Assembly: GCF_019635455.1 (NCBI RefSeq) | Contig: NZ_JAHBZJ010000007.1 | Location: 114,665-178,664 of the forward strand | DNA length: 64,000 bases | Reading direction: 5' to 3' | Source: Sphingomonas sp. | GTDB lineage: Bacteria > Pseudomonadota > Alphaproteobacteria > Sphingomonadales > Sphingomonadaceae | Shown: positions 27,240 to 38,438 of the stretch, in pieces | Numbering within the stretch: position 1 is the stretch's first letter | How the letters are laid out: each line of letters starts with the position of its first letter | Position numbers and translations under genes: made by a program | Notes under the pieces: generated by a model | Told to the model about the DNA's origin: nothing | Database searches by the model: none | Seen by the model: the letters and a program-made list of their open reading frames with translations, nothing else

Positions 27240-28310
27240 ATGAGCTTCAACACCTTCGGCCGCGTGCTGCGCTTCACTACGTTCGGCGAGAGCCACGGCC
27301 CGGCGATCGGCGCGGTGGTGGATGGCTGTCCGCCGGGCCTCGCCCTGACCGAAGCCGATATCCAGCCGTTCCTCGACAAGCGTCGCCCCGGCCAGTCGCG
27401 CTTCACGACGCAGCGGCAGGAGCCGGATCAGGTCCGCATCCTCTCGGGCGTGTTCGAGGGGCGGACGACCGGCACGCCGATCGGCCTGTTGATCGACAAT
27501 GTCGATCAACGGTCGAAGGATTATTCGGAGGTCGCTTCGGCCTATCGCCCCGGCCATGCCGACTATGCCTATGACGCGAAATACGGGTTCCGCGACTATC
27601 GCGGCGGCGGGCGCTCCTCGGCGCGCGAAACCGCGATGCGCGTCGCGGCGGGGGCGGTCGCGAGGCGGGTGATCCCTGAGGTGACGATCACCGCCTGGGT
27701 CGAGGCGATCGGCGGCGACGCGATCGATTACGACCGGTTCGACGCGGCCGAGATCGGCAACAACCCGTTTTTCTGCCCCGACCCCGCCGCCGCTGCGCGC
27801 TGGGAAGTGCTGGTCGATGATGCGCGCAAGGCCGGATCGTCGCTGGGCGCGGTCATCGCGTGCGAAGCGACCGGTGTGCCGGCGGGCTGGGGCGCGCCGC
27901 TCTATGCCAAGCTCGACAGTGAGCTTGCCGCCGCGTGCATGAGCATCAATGCGGTGAAGGGCGTCGAAATCGGCGACGGTTTCGCCGCTGCCGCACTGAC
28001 CGGCGAGGCGAATGCCGATCCGATGCGGCCGGGCAATGATGGCGCGCCCGTCTTTCTCGCCAACCACGCCGGCGGCATCGCGGGCGGCATCTCGACCGGC
28101 CAGCCGGTGCGCGTGCGCGTCGCGTTCAAGCCGACCAGTTCGATCCTGACCCCGGTCGAAACGGTGACGCGGGACGGCGCGGCGACCGATATCCGGACCA
28201 AAGGGCGCCACGATCCCTGTGTCGGCATCCGCGGCGTGCCGGTGGTCGAGGCGATGGTGGCGCTGGTGCTCGCCGACCAGAAGCTGCTGCACCGCGCCCA
28301 GACCGGCTGA
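27240..28310 (+). CDS. aroC: chorismate synthase
   Basis: FMN-dependent enzyme of 356 residues that converts EPSP to chorismate, the branch point for aromatic amino acids and folate. Family signatures are [18 protein letters not shown] at the N-terminus, DKRRPGQSR and the central [19 protein letters not shown] stands 9-10 bases before the ATG. The gene is separated from the GNAT gene by 82 bases and probably has its own promoter. Confidence 0.97.
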   Translation: MSFNTFGRVLRFTTFGESHGPAIGAVVDGCPPGLALTEADIQPFLDKRRPGQSRFTTQRQEPDQVRILSGVFEGRTTGTPIGLLIDNVDQRSKDYSEVASAYRPGHADYAYDAKYGFRDYRGGGRSSARETAMRVAAGAVARRVIPEVTITAWVEAIGGDAIDYDRFDAAEIGNNPFFCPDPAAAARWEVLVDDARKAGSSLGAVIACEATGVPAGWGAPLYAKLDSELAAACMSINAVKGVEIGDGFAAAALTGEANADPMRPGNDGAPVFLANHAGGIAGGISTGQPVRVRVAFKPTSSILTPVETVTRDGAATDIRTKGRHDPCVGIRGVPVVEAMVALVLADQKLLHRAQTG

Positions 28311-28374
28311 TCGGTCCACCGCGCCCGGCCACCGGCTGATGGCCCGACCGACGTTGATCGGCGTTGGGACGAGG

Positions 28375-28397
28375 CGCCAATCGGGCGCCGATTGGCG
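28375..28397. terminator. hairpin after aroC
   Basis: Perfect 8-bp stem CGCCAATC with GATTGGCG, 7-base loop. It lies 65 bases beyond aroC and 44 bases before the next gene. There is no T-run, so the terminator role is tentative. Confidence 0.4.
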
Positions 28398-28440
28398 TGC
28401 CGCGCGTTCACACCTGGCCATGTAACCAGGAGTTGTTCCC

Positions 28441-28683
28441 ATGCGAAATCGCGCTTTGTTCAGCCTGATCGTCCTGTGCGGCTCGTCCGCCGCGCTCGCC
28501 CATCTGCCGTCCGGGCAGGATGGCGCTCCCATACAGAACGGGACAGGCAACGAGGTCCTGCTGAACGATACCGTCGCCAACGAAACGATGTCGAACACGA
28601 TGGATGTCGAGCCGAGTGCCGCGCCGGCCGACCCCACCGACAACGGCACCGAAACCCCGCCGGAGCCGCAACTGGAGCGTTGA
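28441..28683 (+). CDS. small exported protein, unknown function
   Basis: Protein of 80 residues. A typical Sec signal peptide (MRNRALFSLIVLCGSSAALA) is followed by ~60 residues rich in Asn, Thr, Pro and Glu and without cysteine, probably unstructured. AGGAG is well placed before the ATG. It ends seven bases from the convergent purA. I do not recognise a family. Confidence 0.6.
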   Translation: MRNRALFSLIVLCGSSAALAHLPSGQDGAPIQNGTGNEVLLNDTVANETMSNTMDVEPSAAPADPTDNGTETPPEPQLER

Positions 28684-28690
28684 GCCGGCC

Positions 28691-29980
28691 TTAGTCGGCA
28701 AAGGGATCGCGGACCAGGATCGTGTCCTCCCGCTCGGGGCTGGTCGAAACCAGCGCGACCGGACAGCCGATCAGTTCCTCGATCCGGCGGATATATTTGA
28801 TCGCCTGCGCGGGCAGCTGCGCCCAGCTGCGCGCGCCGGCGGTCGATTCGCTCCAGCCTTCGAATTCCTCATAGACCGGTTGCGCGCGGGCCTGGTCCTG
28901 GGGGCTGGGCGGGAGATAGTCGTAGTGGCGCTCCCCGACCGAGTAGCCGGTGCAGATTTTCAGGCTCTCCATCCCGTCGAGAATGTCGAGCTTCGTCAGC
29001 GCGATCCCGGTCACCCCGCTGACCGCGACCGACTGGCGCACCAGCACCGCATCGAACCAGCCACAGCGGCGCTTTCGCCCGGTCACCACCCCGAATTCGC
29101 GCCCCCGCGTCCCGAGCAGTTCGCCGATTTCGTTATCCTGTTCGCTGGGAAACGGCCCGGAACCGACCCGCGTCGTGTACGCCTTGACGATTCCCAGCAC
29201 GAAGCCGACCGATCCGGGACCCAGGCCCGATCCCGCCGCCGCCGACCCGCTGACCGTGTTGGACGAGGTGACGAAGGGATAGGTGCCGTGATCGACGTCG
29301 AGCAGCACGCCCTGCGCGCCTTCGAACAGGATGCGGCGGCCGGCCTCCTTCGCTTCCTTCAGCGTCAGCCACACCGGCGCGGCATAGGGCAGCACCGCCG
29401 GCGCGATGTCGCGCAATTCGTCGAGCAGCTTTGCCCGGTCGATCGGCGGGTGGCCGAACCCGGCGCGCAGCGCGTCGTGATGCGCGCACAGCCGGTCCAG
29501 CTGCGCGTCGAGATCGTCGAGATGGGCAAGGTCGCACACGCGGATCGCCCGGCGGCCGACCTTGTCCTCATAGGCCGGACCGATGCCCCGGCGGGTGGTG
29601 CCGATCTTGCCCGCGCCCGATGCATCCTCGCGCAGCGCGTCGAGGTCACGATGAAAGGGGAGGATCAGCGGCGCGGTTTCGGCCACCTGCAACGTGTCCG
29701 GCCCGATCTCCACCCCCTGGGCGCGAAGCCGATCGATCTCGTCGCGGAAATGCCAGGGGTCGAACACCACGCCATTGCCGATCAGCGACAGCGTGCCGCG
29801 CACCAGCCCGGACGGAAGCAGCGAGAGCTTGTAGGTCTTGTCGCCGACGACCAGCGTATGGCCGGCATTGTGTCCGCCCTGAAAGCGGACCACCAGATCG
29901 GCGCGGCTGGCGAGCCAGTCGACGATCTTGCCCTTGCCCTCATCGCCCCACTGGGCGCCGATCACCGCGACGTTGGCCAC
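28691..29980 (-). CDS. purA: adenylosuccinate synthetase
   Basis: GTP-dependent enzyme of 429 residues that makes adenylosuccinate from IMP and aspartate in AMP synthesis. The N-terminal [17 protein letters not shown] motif and [12 protein letters not shown] are diagnostic; [20 protein letters not shown] is also present. It lies 61 bases downstream of the hybrid kinase on the same strand and is convergent with the small exported protein. Confidence 0.98.
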   Translation of the reverse strand: MANVAVIGAQWGDEGKGKIVDWLASRADLVVRFQGGHNAGHTLVVGDKTYKLSLLPSGLVRGTLSLIGNGVVFDPWHFRDEIDRLRAQGVEIGPDTLQVAETAPLILPFHRDLDALREDASGAGKIGTTRRGIGPAYEDKVGRRAIRVCDLAHLDDLDAQLDRLCAHHDALRAGFGHPPIDRAKLLDELRDIAPAVLPYAAPVWLTLKEAKEAGRRILFEGAQGVLLDVDHGTYPFVTSSNTVSGSAAAGSGLGPGSVGFVLGIVKAYTTRVGSGPFPSEQDNEIGELLGTRGREFGVVTGRKRRCGWFDAVLVRQSVAVSGVTGIALTKLDILDGMESLKICTGYSVGERHYDYLPPSPQDQARAQPVYEEFEGWSESTAGARSWAQLPAQAIKYIRRIEELIGCPVALVSTSPEREDTILVRDPFAD

Positions 29981-30041
29981 TTCTTCATCCCTTCGGCTGA
30001 TGCGCGGTCCCCCTAAAGGCCGGGGGCGTCCGCGTCCAGCG

Positions 30042-33000
30042 TCAGGCGTCGAGCGTTTCGCGAACCTTCGCCGCCAGCGCGTCGATCCCGAACGGCTTGG
30101 GCAGCAACGGCCCGGCGCCGTTCAGGCGATCGGCCAGCAGCTTCTCGTCGGGGGTGTAGCCGCTGGTGAACAGGATGCGCAGATCCGGCTGACGCTCGCG
30201 CGCGGCACGGGCCAGCGCGTCGCCGGTCATTTCGGGCATCACAACGTCGGTGAACAACAGCGTGATCTTCTGCCCGCGCTCGATCAGGCCCAGCGCCTCG
30301 CGCCCGTCATGCGCCTGAAGCACGGTGTAGCCGAGTTCGCGCAACGCCTCGACCGAATAGGCCCGCACCCGTTCCTCATCCTCCACGACCAGAATTACTT
30401 CGTCCGGGCTGCCCGTCCGGATCCCTCCCTCGGCCATCGCGACCTTGGCGGCGGCGGTCGCGCCGGCATGGCGGGGGAGAAGCAGGGTGACGCGGGTTCC
30501 CTCGCCCAGCCGCGTATCGATCGACACATGGCCGCCCGACTGGCGTGCGAAGCCGAACACCTGACTGAGGCCCAGCCCGGTCCCCTTGCCCACCCCCTTG
30601 GTGGTGAAGAACGGATCGAACGCGCGCGCCGCCGTCTCGTCCGACATGCCCGATCCGGTGTCACCGACCGTCAGCGCGATATAGTCGCCGGCGGGAATCC
30701 CCATGTCTTCGGCCACTTCCGGCTCGATCGTGCGGTCCTCGGTCGCCAGCGTGAGCGTGCCGCCGCCGGCCATCGCGTCGCGTGCATTGACCGCCAGGTT
30801 CAGGATGACGTTTTCGAGCTGGTTGGGATCGGCCAGCGCTGCCCCGATGCGCGGCGACAGCCGGGTTTCGACCACGACATTCTCGCCGATCGTGCGCATC
30901 AGCAATTCGATCATGCCATTGACCCGTGCGTTGATGTCCAGCGGCACGGGGGCGAGCGGCTGTTGTCGCGCGAATCCCAGCAGTCGCTGGGTCAGCGCGG
31001 CGGCGCGCGTCGCACCGTCCCTGGCGGCGACGATATAGCGATCGAGGTCGATGCTGCCCTGGGCGATCCGCCGTTCGAGCATGTCGAGCGCGCCGATCAC
31101 GACCGCCAGCATGTTGTTGAAGTCATGCGCGATGCCGCCGGTCAGCTGGCCGATCGCTTCCATCTTCTGCGCCTGGCGCAACCGCTCCTCGACCGCCATC
31201 AGCTGCCCGGTGCGTTCCTCAACCGCGCGCTCCAGCTCCTCGCGGGAGCGGGCGAGTACCTCGCGCGCATCGACGATCTCCTGGATGTCGGTGCAGGTGC
31301 CGAACCAGCGGATGATCGCGCCGGCATCGTCGCGCACCGCCTGCGCCCGCCCCAGCACCCAGCGATAGACGCCGCTGTGATGCCGCAGCCGATATTCGAT
31401 ATGATAGGGTTCGCCGGTCTTCAGGCTGTGTTCCCAACGTTGCCACGCGCGATCCTGATCGTCCGGATGGAACATGTCGTTCCAGCCCTCGCCGTCGGTC
31501 GATCCGGGCGGAACCCCGGTAAATTCGTACCAGCGATCGTTATAATAATCGTGATAGCCGTCGGGCAGCGTCGACCAGACCATCGGGTCGATCGAATTGG
31601 CGATCGCGCGGAATTTCTCCTCGCTTTCGCTCAGCGCGGTCACTGCGGCCGCCCGTTCGACCGCGTCCCATGCGATTTCCGCCACCGCCTCGATGACGGC
31701 GATTTCATCCTTGGTCCACGCGCGCGGTTCGGCCTGGTTGGCATAGAGCGTCGCGACCCATTGACCGCCGCGCATGAGCGGGACGCCGATCGCGGCGGGC
31801 GAGACCCGGTCGAGGCCGGCGGCGCGATAATCGGGATGGCTCGCCATGTCGGCAACGACCAGCGTACGCCCCTCGCGATATGCGTCGGAGATTTCGCGAT
31901 GCATATAGGCGTCGGTTTCGCCGGTCAGCGCGGGCAGCCGTCCGTTCGTCACCGAAGGTCCGAACTGTGCCGCCCCGTCGGCGATCACGCGGTAGAAGCC
32001 CACCCGGTCGATTTCGAGCCGCCGGGCCAGCGCGGTGGCGCTCAGCTCCATGATCGCCTCCGGCGAATCGAGCGCGCGCTGGCGGTCGGCCAGGCCATAG
32101 ATGAACGCCTGATCCTCGGTCGCAGCCGTCAGTTCGGCCGCCGCCCGCGTCGCCGCCTCTTCCGCGACCCGGCGTTCGGTGATGTCGAAACTGACCCCGG
32201 GAAAGCGCAGCGGGCGGCCCTCGGCATCATAGCTGCACCGGCCCTGCGCGGTGACCCAGCGGATGCGCCCCCGCCCGTCGATCAGCCGGTATTCGCTGGC
32301 GAAGCGATCGCCGCTCTCCACGGCATGGTCGATCTCGCGCTGCACCCGCGCCGCATCGTCGCGATGGATGTTCGCGAAGAACGTCTCGATCGGCGCGCCT
32401 TCCTCGGCGATGCGGGGATCGACGCCGTACAGCCGTGCGAAGCGTGCATCGGTGCGAACCAGATTGGCCGGCAGGTCCCAGTCCCAGACGCCGACGCCGT
32501 TCGATGCGTCGAGCGCCAGTTGCAGCCGTTCCTCGCTCTCGCGCAGCCGGGTTTCGGCCGCCGCGCGTTCGGTGACGTCATGCGCCTCGACAAAGATGCC
32601 GGTCGTCTCGCCATTGGGGTCCTTGATCGGCTGATAGACGAAATCGAGCAGGCGGGTTTCCGGGCCGTCGGCACGCTGAAGCATCACCGGCGCCGCAGCC
32701 GCACGAAACGGCTCTCCGCTGGCATAGACGCTGTCGAGCAGGTCGATAAAGCCTTGCCCGATGACTTCGGGCAATGCCGCCGCGACCGACACCCCCAGCA
32801 CGTCGCGCCCGCCGATCAGATCGAGATAGGCGGGATTGGCGAGTTCGAAGACATGGGTCGGCCCGCGCAGGATCGCGGTGGCGCCCGGCGCCTGATCGAA
32901 CAGTTCGCGCATCCGCTCGATTTCGGCGGCCCGCGCGCGCTCGGCCAATACCGTGCGGGTGGTCTCGTTACCCTGGTTCAGAACTCCGACCACTGCTCCA

Positions 33001-33419
33001 TATTCGTCGCGGATCGGGGTGAAGCTGTAGTTCCAATAGGTTTCGGTGATGCGCCCGCCACGCATCATCCCCAGTTGCTGGTCGAATGCGGCGAACCCGT
33101 CGCCGCTTTCGATCACGGCCGCGAATTGCGGGCCGACAACGTCCCAGATTTCGGGAAACACGTCCTCGCCGCGCTGGCCCAGCGCCCAGGGGTGGCGTTC
33201 GGCCGGAATGTGCGCCCATGCGTCATTGTAGAACAGGCGCAGGTCCGGTCCCCAATAGATGGCGGTCGGAAACTGCGACCCCATGCAGATGCCGAGCGCG
33301 AAGCGCAGCGGCTGGGGCCAGCTGTCGGGCGGGCCGACGGGATTGTCGCTCCAGTCATGTTCCCGGATGCGCCGGCCCATCTCGCCGCCATGCTCCAGGA
33401 ATTTCAGCTCGGAGTACAT
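30042..33419 (-). CDS. soluble PAS/GAF hybrid sensor histidine kinase with receiver domain
   Basis: Hybrid kinase of 1125 residues without membrane segments. Reading from the N-terminus there are at least three PAS regions, a GAF domain (about 425-590), a further PAS (about 605-725), HisKA (His765 in [12 protein letters not shown]), the ATPase domain ([31 protein letters not shown]) and a C-terminal receiver with phospho-acceptor Asp1058 in [13 protein letters not shown]. The first PAS starts with the common [17 protein letters not shown] leader. No LOV cysteine motif is seen. There is no adjacent output regulator, so phosphate may pass to a partner elsewhere. The signal is unknown. Confidence 0.9.
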   Translation of the reverse strand: MYSELKFLEHGGEMGRRIREHDWSDNPVGPPDSWPQPLRFALGICMGSQFPTAIYWGPDLRLFYNDAWAHIPAERHPWALGQRGEDVFPEIWDVVGPQFAAVIESGDGFAAFDQQLGMMRGGRITETYWNYSFTPIRDEYGAVVGVLNQGNETTRTVLAERARAAEIERMRELFDQAPGATAILRGPTHVFELANPAYLDLIGGRDVLGVSVAAALPEVIGQGFIDLLDSVYASGEPFRAAAAPVMLQRADGPETRLLDFVYQPIKDPNGETTGIFVEAHDVTERAAAETRLRESEERLQLALDASNGVGVWDWDLPANLVRTDARFARLYGVDPRIAEEGAPIETFFANIHRDDAARVQREIDHAVESGDRFASEYRLIDGRGRIRWVTAQGRCSYDAEGRPLRFPGVSFDITERRVAEEAATRAAAELTAATEDQAFIYGLADRQRALDSPEAIMELSATALARRLEIDRVGFYRVIADGAAQFGPSVTNGRLPALTGETDAYMHREISDAYREGRTLVVADMASHPDYRAAGLDRVSPAAIGVPLMRGGQWVATLYANQAEPRAWTKDEIAVIEAVAEIAWDAVERAAAVTALSESEEKFRAIANSIDPMVWSTLPDGYHDYYNDRWYEFTGVPPGSTDGEGWNDMFHPDDQDRAWQRWEHSLKTGEPYHIEYRLRHHSGVYRWVLGRAQAVRDDAGAIIRWFGTCTDIQEIVDAREVLARSREELERAVEERTGQLMAVEERLRQAQKMEAIGQLTGGIAHDFNNMLAVVIGALDMLERRIAQGSIDLDRYIVAARDGATRAAALTQRLLGFARQQPLAPVPLDINARVNGMIELLMRTIGENVVVETRLSPRIGAALADPNQLENVILNLAVNARDAMAGGGTLTLATEDRTIEPEVAEDMGIPAGDYIALTVGDTGSGMSDETAARAFDPFFTTKGVGKGTGLGLSQVFGFARQSGGHVSIDTRLGEGTRVTLLLPRHAGATAAAKVAMAEGGIRTGSPDEVILVVEDEERVRAYSVEALRELGYTVLQAHDGREALGLIERGQKITLLFTDVVMPEMTGDALARAARERQPDLRILFTSGYTPDEKLLADRLNGAGPLLPKPFGIDALAAKVRETLDA

Positions 33420-33529
33420 GGCGATCAGCGTTGGAGGGGGACCGGGACGCTGTCAACGGCGCACGCCCCACTCGACAGACGATTTCCTGCCCCTATTTGA
33501 AGGGAATAGCGAAAAGGGAGAGCGCCAGC

Positions 33530-34534
33530 GTGAAACTTGCCAGTCTGAAACAGGGCCGGGACGGCCGTCTTGTCGTCGTTTCCTCGGATCTCGCCTGGTA
33601 TGCCGATGCGGGACATATCGCCCCGACGCTCCAGGCGGCGCTCGACGATTGGGACCGTGTCGAGGGCGATCTGCGCAACCTGTCCACCGATCTCGATCAT
33701 GAGGTGATCCCGCGCGAGCGGTTTCACGAACGCGATGCCGCCGCGCCGCTGCCCCGCGCCTATCAATGGGCGGACGGCTCGGCCTATGTGAACCATGTCG
33801 CGCTGGTGCGTCAGGCGCGCAATGCGGAGATGCCGGACAGCTTCTGGCACGACCCGCTGATGTATCAGGGGGGAAGCGACGGCTTTCTCGGCCCGCGCGA
33901 CCCGATCCCGCTCGCCGACGAAAGCTGGGGCTGCGACCTTGAGGCGGAGGTGGTGGTGGTTACCGGTGACGTGCCGCTGGGCGCGACCCGGGAAGAGGCG
34001 CTGGCGGCGGTGCGCCTGGTCGGTCTCACCAACGATGTCTCGCTGCGCAACCTGATTCCGGGCGAACTGGCCAAGGGCTTCGGCTTTTTCCAGTCGAAAC
34101 CGGCCAGCGCCTTTTCGCCGGTGTTCGTGACCCCCGACGCGCTGGGCGACTGGTGGCGGGAGGGCAAGCTGCATCGCCGGTTGATGGTCGATCTCAACGG
34201 CCAGCCGTTCGGCCGGGCGGAGGCCGGGGAGGACATGACCTTCGATTTCGGCACGCTGATCGCGCATGCGGCAAAGACCCGTGCGCTGGGCGCCGGCACG
34301 ATCATCGGATCGGGAACCGTATCGAACCGCGACGAGGGCGGCGGACCAGGCAAGCCGATCGCGGACGGCGGCGTCGGCTATTCGTGCCTTGCCGAAGTGC
34401 GGACGGTCGAGACGATCCTGCGCGGCAAGGCGGAGACGCCGTTCCTGAAGGCCGGCGACACGGTGCGCATCTGGGCCGAGGACGACAAGCATCACCCGAT
34501 CTTCGGCGTGATCGAGCAGACGGTCGAGGGCTAG
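33530..34534 (+). CDS. fumarylacetoacetate hydrolase family protein
   Basis: Enzyme of the FAH family, 334 residues, cleaving or hydrating beta-diketo acid substrates with a divalent metal. The metal and active-site region is visible as DLEAEVVVVTGDV (E-x-E type metal ligands) and LTNDVSLRN. The C-terminal GTIIGSGTVSNRDEGGGPG is typical. The GTG start has AAGGGAGAG upstream; the longer open frame is antisense to the hybrid kinase and is ignored. It could be the tyrosine-degradation enzyme or a related hydrolase; no other catabolic genes lie nearby. It overlaps the end of thpR by four bases. Confidence 0.87.
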   Translation: MKLASLKQGRDGRLVVVSSDLAWYADAGHIAPTLQAALDDWDRVEGDLRNLSTDLDHEVIPRERFHERDAAAPLPRAYQWADGSAYVNHVALVRQARNAEMPDSFWHDPLMYQGGSDGFLGPRDPIPLADESWGCDLEAEVVVVTGDVPLGATREEALAAVRLVGLTNDVSLRNLIPGELAKGFGFFQSKPASAFSPVFVTPDALGDWWREGKLHRRLMVDLNGQPFGRAEAGEDMTFDFGTLIAHAAKTRALGAGTIIGSGTVSNRDEGGGPGKPIADGGVGYSCLAEVRTVETILRGKAETPFLKAGDTVRIWAEDDKHHPIFGVIEQTVEG

Positions 34535-35067
34535 AGGGCGAGCGGAAGCTGGCGGCTGGTGAGCGGCCAGCGCGCCAGCTCGACATGCTGCGTCGCGCCG
34601 ACGAGGCTGTGGATCAGGACGAACTCGCCTGCGTCCCACCAGATCGGCTCGATCGCGTGCTGGTAGGGCGGACCGTCGCGGTAGAGCAGGGTGACGTGCG
34701 GGTGAAAGTCCCACCGTTCGCGGAGCAGGCCGGTCCTTCGCAGGCGGTTCGCGATGTCGCGGCCGAGGTCGGTGAGCGGGGGAATGTTGCGGCTGGGCCG
34801 CAGTGCGACCGATCGGTTGCTCGCCGCCAGCCTGTCGAGCCGGATGCGCGGCGGGTCCGCCTGGATCGACCGGCCGATCTCGATCAATGTTCGTGCCGCG
34901 GCGCCGGGCGGCGAGGCGAAGTCCGGGGTCACGCCGAGCGTCAGGTGGAGCCGGTCGTTCGCGACCGGCGTGTCGCCGGCCAGCGCGTCGCGCTGCCACC
35001 CGATCAGGTTGCGCTGGCGCGGCGGCGGGCGGAGCGCGAAGAACAGCCGGTGCCGGATCGCCGCCAT
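34531..35067 (-). CDS. thpR: RNA 2',3'-cyclic phosphodiesterase / 2'-5' RNA ligase family
   Basis: 2H-phosphoesterase of 178 residues with both His-x-Thr motifs (RLHLTLGV and HPHVTLLY), the two catalytic halves of the fold. Family members open 2',3'-cyclic phosphates on RNA and can ligate 2'-5' ends in vitro. Its start codon shares one base with the dnaE2 stop, so it appears to be the last gene of the SOS operon imuA-imuB-dnaE2. That position is not part of the standard cassette as I know it. Confidence 0.88.
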   Translation of the reverse strand: MAAIRHRLFFALRPPPRQRNLIGWQRDALAGDTPVANDRLHLTLGVTPDFASPPGAAARTLIEIGRSIQADPPRIRLDRLAASNRSVALRPSRNIPPLTDLGRDIANRLRRTGLLRERWDFHPHVTLLYRDGPPYQHAIEPIWWDAGEFVLIHSLVGATQHVELARWPLTSRQLPLAL

Positions 35068-38000
35068 CAGTGAAAGTCGCGCGACTTGACGGGGATCGAT
35101 TCGTGCTCGGGCCAGTGGTTGCTGTCATGGGGGGCGGGCCATCCGGGCGCGCGGCGATCCTGTAGGCGCGGTTCGCATTCGGGCTTCCGGTCGCGCGGAT
35201 CGATCGTGCCGCCATGGGTCGCGCCGTCACCCGGCATGGTCATGCGCGGCAGGTCGGTCTCGCCGACCTTGCGCAGCAACGAGGTCAGGTCGGTGATCGC
35301 ATCGGCAACGACGTGGATGACGATCCCCTCGCGCTGCACTCGCCCGCGAATCGCCAGCATCGTCGCGGCCATCACCGTGCGGCGATGCGCCTCGAACCGG
35401 TCGGGCCACAGCACCGCATTGGCGATGCCGGTTTCATCCTCCAGCGTCACGAACACCACGCCCCTGGCGCTTCCGGGGCGCTGACGGACCAGGATCAGGC
35501 CGGCGACATGGACGCGCGCGCCATCCTTCATCCCGGTCAGGTCGCCGCACGGGCGGATGCCCTGCGCCGTCAACCGGTCACGCAGAAAGGCGAGGGGGTG
35601 GGCGCGCAGCGAGAGTTGCGTGGCGCGATAATCCTCCACCACCTCCCGGCCGGCGCTCAGCGGGTCGAGCACGACCGGCGGCTCGCTGTGCGCCGCCACG
35701 ATCCGCCCTTCGCGCAGGTCGGCGGCGGCGAACAGGTCGAGCGGCGCCTGGCCCAGCGCGCGGATCGCCCAGAGCGCCTGGCGCCGGTCGATGCCGAGCG
35801 AGCGGAAGGCATCGGCCCGCGCAAGCCGCTCGAGCGCGGCCGGCTTCACCCGCGATCGTTGCCATGCATCCTCGATCGACACGAACGGGCCGGCGCGCCG
35901 CGCGTTCAGGATCGCCTCCCCGTCCTCCCTGGCCAGTCCGTGGACGATCCGCATGCCCAGCCGCAGCGGCATCAGGCCGGCCCATTCCCCATCCGTACCC
36001 CAGAAACCGGCATGGCGCGGACGGCGATTGGGCCGGTCGGTCAGCATTCGCATGTCCCACCCACTGTCGTTGATGCAGACCGGATGCACCTCCACCCCGT
36101 GCGCACGGGCATCGCGAACGATCTGGGCGGGGGCGTAAAACCCCATCGGCTGGGCATTGAGCAACGCACAGCAAAAGACGTCGGGATGATGGCATTTCAT
36201 CCAGGACGAAGCATAGGCGATCTTTGCGAAGCTTGCGGCATGGCTTTCGGGAAAGCCGTAATTGCTGAAGCCGCGAATCTGTTCGACCAGCCGCTCGGCG
36301 AACGCATCTGCGATGCCGTTGGCGCGCATGCCCGCGATCAGCTTCGGGCCGAACTCGCCGATGTCGCCGGTCGATTTGAACGTCGCCATCGCACGGCGCA
36401 GACGATCGGCCTCGGCAGCGGAAAAGCCCGCGCCGGCGATCGCGACCTGCATCGCCTGTTCCTGGAACAGCGGCACGCCCAGCGTCTTCTGCAACACCGC
36501 CTTCAGTGCGGGTGAGGGATAATCGACCAGATCCGGGTTCTGCCGGCGCTTCAGATAGGGGTGGACCATATTGCCCTGGATCGGGCCGGGGCGCACGATC
36601 GCGACCTGGATCGCGATGTCATAGAAATTGACCGGCTTCATGCGCGGCAGCATCGACATCTGCGCGCGGCTTTCGATCTGGAATACGCCCAGCGTGTCGG
36701 CCTGGCGGATCATCCGGAACGTGTCCTCGTCATCCTGCTGCATCACCGGCGAGGCGAGGGTGATGTGCGTCCCCTTGTGCGCGGCCAGCAGGTCGAACGC
36801 GCGGCGCATGCAGCCCAGCATGCCCAGGCCCAGGATATCGACCTTCATGAAGCCCAGATATTCGAGATCGACCTTTTCCCATTCGATGACATGCCGATCG
36901 ACCATCGCGGCCGGCTCCACCGGCACCAGATCGTGGAGCCTGTCGCGGGTCAGCACGAAGCCGCCGGGATGCTGTGACAAATGGCGCGGCGTGCCGATCA
37001 GTTCGCGTGCGAGCGACAGGGTGAGGGCGAGGCGATGATCGGTCGCATCCAGATTGAGCGCGGCGACATGTTCCTGCGGCACCCCCTCGTTCGACCAACC
37101 CCAGACCTGGCTCGCCAGCGCGCCGGTCAGGTCCTCGGGCAGGCCCAGCGCCTTGCCGACTTCGCGTACCGCGCCGCGCGTGCGAAACCGGCTGACCACG
37201 GCGGTCAGCGCGGCATGGTCGCGGCCATAGCTGTCATAGATCCACTGGATGACCTCCTCGCGCCGCTCATGTTCGAAATCGACATCGATATCGGGCGGCT
37301 CCTTGCGTTCGGTGCTGATGAAGCGTTCGAACAGCAGCTGGTGCCTGATCGGATCGATCGAGGTGATGCCCAGCGCGAAACAGATCACCGAATTGGCCGC
37401 CGACCCACGCCCCTGGCACAGGATCTGCTGGCTGATCGCGAACTGGACGATCGAATTGACGGTCAGGAAATAGGGCGCATAGCCCATCTGCTCGACCAGG
37501 CCGAGTTCATGGTCGAGCAGGTCGAGATGTGCCTGTGACGGGCGTCCCGCGAATCGCTGCTTCAGCCCGTTGGTGGCGAGAATCCGCAGCGCCTGTTGCG
37601 CGGATTTGCCGGTCAGCACCTCTTCCTGCGGATATTGGTGGCGCAGGTCGCGCAGGGTGAAGGTGCAGCGTTCGGCGATCGCCACGCTCGCCCGCAGCGC
37701 GTCGGGCCATCGCGCAAGGCGCCGCGCCATCGCCTCGGGTGGTTTCAGGTGGCGGTCGATGCTGCGCTCGCGCCGCAGCCCCAGATCGTCGATCGTACAT
37801 TTCTCGCGGATCGCGGTCACCACGTCCTGCAACATGCGGCGGTCGGGATGGTGATACAGCACATCGCCACTCGCGAGAGGGGTCAGGCCATGTCGCCGCG
37901 CGTCGGCATGGATCGCCTGCAACCGCTGCGCCTCGTTCGGGCGTCGCTGCGGCGTCATGCAGACATGGCCGCGACCGGCGAACAGATCGGCCATCCATTC

Positions 38001-38438
38001 AAGGTCGCCGGCAACGCCGCGCGGCACCAGTGCGCCGACCAGCCCTGCGCAATGCGCGGCGACATCGTCCCAGTAAAGGAAGCATCGCCCCTTTTCCCCC
38101 CGCTGCGCATCGGCGCGCGATTTGCCCAGGGTGAGCAGGCGGGTCAGGCGGCTCCAGCCGGCACGGTCCTCTGGCCACACCAGCAGCGAGGCGCCATCGA
38201 CCAGGTCGAGCCGGCAGCCATTGACCGGGCGGATCGCCACCCCCTGCTTTGCCAGCTCGTCGCTCGCGAACAATGCCTGCACGGCTCCGGCGAGCGAATT
38301 GCGGTCGGCGATGCCAAGCGCGCGATAGCCGGCCAGGGCGGCCTGGCCGAACAGTTCGAGCGGGGAGGAGGCCCCGCGCAGGAACGAGAAATGCGTCGTT
38401 GCCTGTAGCTCGACATAATCGATCGCGGTGGAACTCAT
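35067..38438 (-). CDS. dnaE2: error-prone DNA polymerase DnaE2 (ImuC)
   Basis: C-family polymerase of 1123 residues that does translesion synthesis with ImuA and ImuB in SOS-induced mutagenesis. The PHP domain starts YVELQATTHFSFLRGASSP. The catalytic palm shows CQGRGSAANS and the aspartates in PPDIDVDFEHERREEV. The C-terminal OB region has GLILVRQRPGSARGVVFVTL. The start ATG overlaps the imuB stop (ATGA). The open frame extends further upstream but only in the shadow of imuB. Confidence 0.96.
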   Translation of the reverse strand: MSSTAIDYVELQATTHFSFLRGASSPLELFGQAALAGYRALGIADRNSLAGAVQALFASDELAKQGVAIRPVNGCRLDLVDGASLLVWPEDRAGWSRLTRLLTLGKSRADAQRGEKGRCFLYWDDVAAHCAGLVGALVPRGVAGDLEWMADLFAGRGHVCMTPQRRPNEAQRLQAIHADARRHGLTPLASGDVLYHHPDRRMLQDVVTAIREKCTIDDLGLRRERSIDRHLKPPEAMARRLARWPDALRASVAIAERCTFTLRDLRHQYPQEEVLTGKSAQQALRILATNGLKQRFAGRPSQAHLDLLDHELGLVEQMGYAPYFLTVNSIVQFAISQQILCQGRGSAANSVICFALGITSIDPIRHQLLFERFISTERKEPPDIDVDFEHERREEVIQWIYDSYGRDHAALTAVVSRFRTRGAVREVGKALGLPEDLTGALASQVWGWSNEGVPQEHVAALNLDATDHRLALTLSLARELIGTPRHLSQHPGGFVLTRDRLHDLVPVEPAAMVDRHVIEWEKVDLEYLGFMKVDILGLGMLGCMRRAFDLLAAHKGTHITLASPVMQQDDEDTFRMIRQADTLGVFQIESRAQMSMLPRMKPVNFYDIAIQVAIVRPGPIQGNMVHPYLKRRQNPDLVDYPSPALKAVLQKTLGVPLFQEQAMQVAIAGAGFSAAEADRLRRAMATFKSTGDIGEFGPKLIAGMRANGIADAFAERLVEQIRGFSNYGFPESHAASFAKIAYASSWMKCHHPDVFCCALLNAQPMGFYAPAQIVRDARAHGVEVHPVCINDSGWDMRMLTDRPNRRPRHAGFWGTDGEWAGLMPLRLGMRIVHGLAREDGEAILNARRAGPFVSIEDAWQRSRVKPAALERLARADAFRSLGIDRRQALWAIRALGQAPLDLFAAADLREGRIVAAHSEPPVVLDPLSAGREVVEDYRATQLSLRAHPLAFLRDRLTAQGIRPCGDLTGMKDGARVHVAGLILVRQRPGSARGVVFVTLEDETGIANAVLWPDRFEAHRRTVMAATMLAIRGRVQREGIVIHVVADAITDLTSLLRKVGETDLPRMTMPGDGATHGGTIDPRDRKPECEPRLQDRRAPGWPAPHDSNHWPEHESIPVKSRDFH

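Noticed and set aside
29928..33500. Plus-strand open frame of 1190 codons
   Set aside because: Shadow of purA and the hybrid kinase; its composition is that of an antisense frame.
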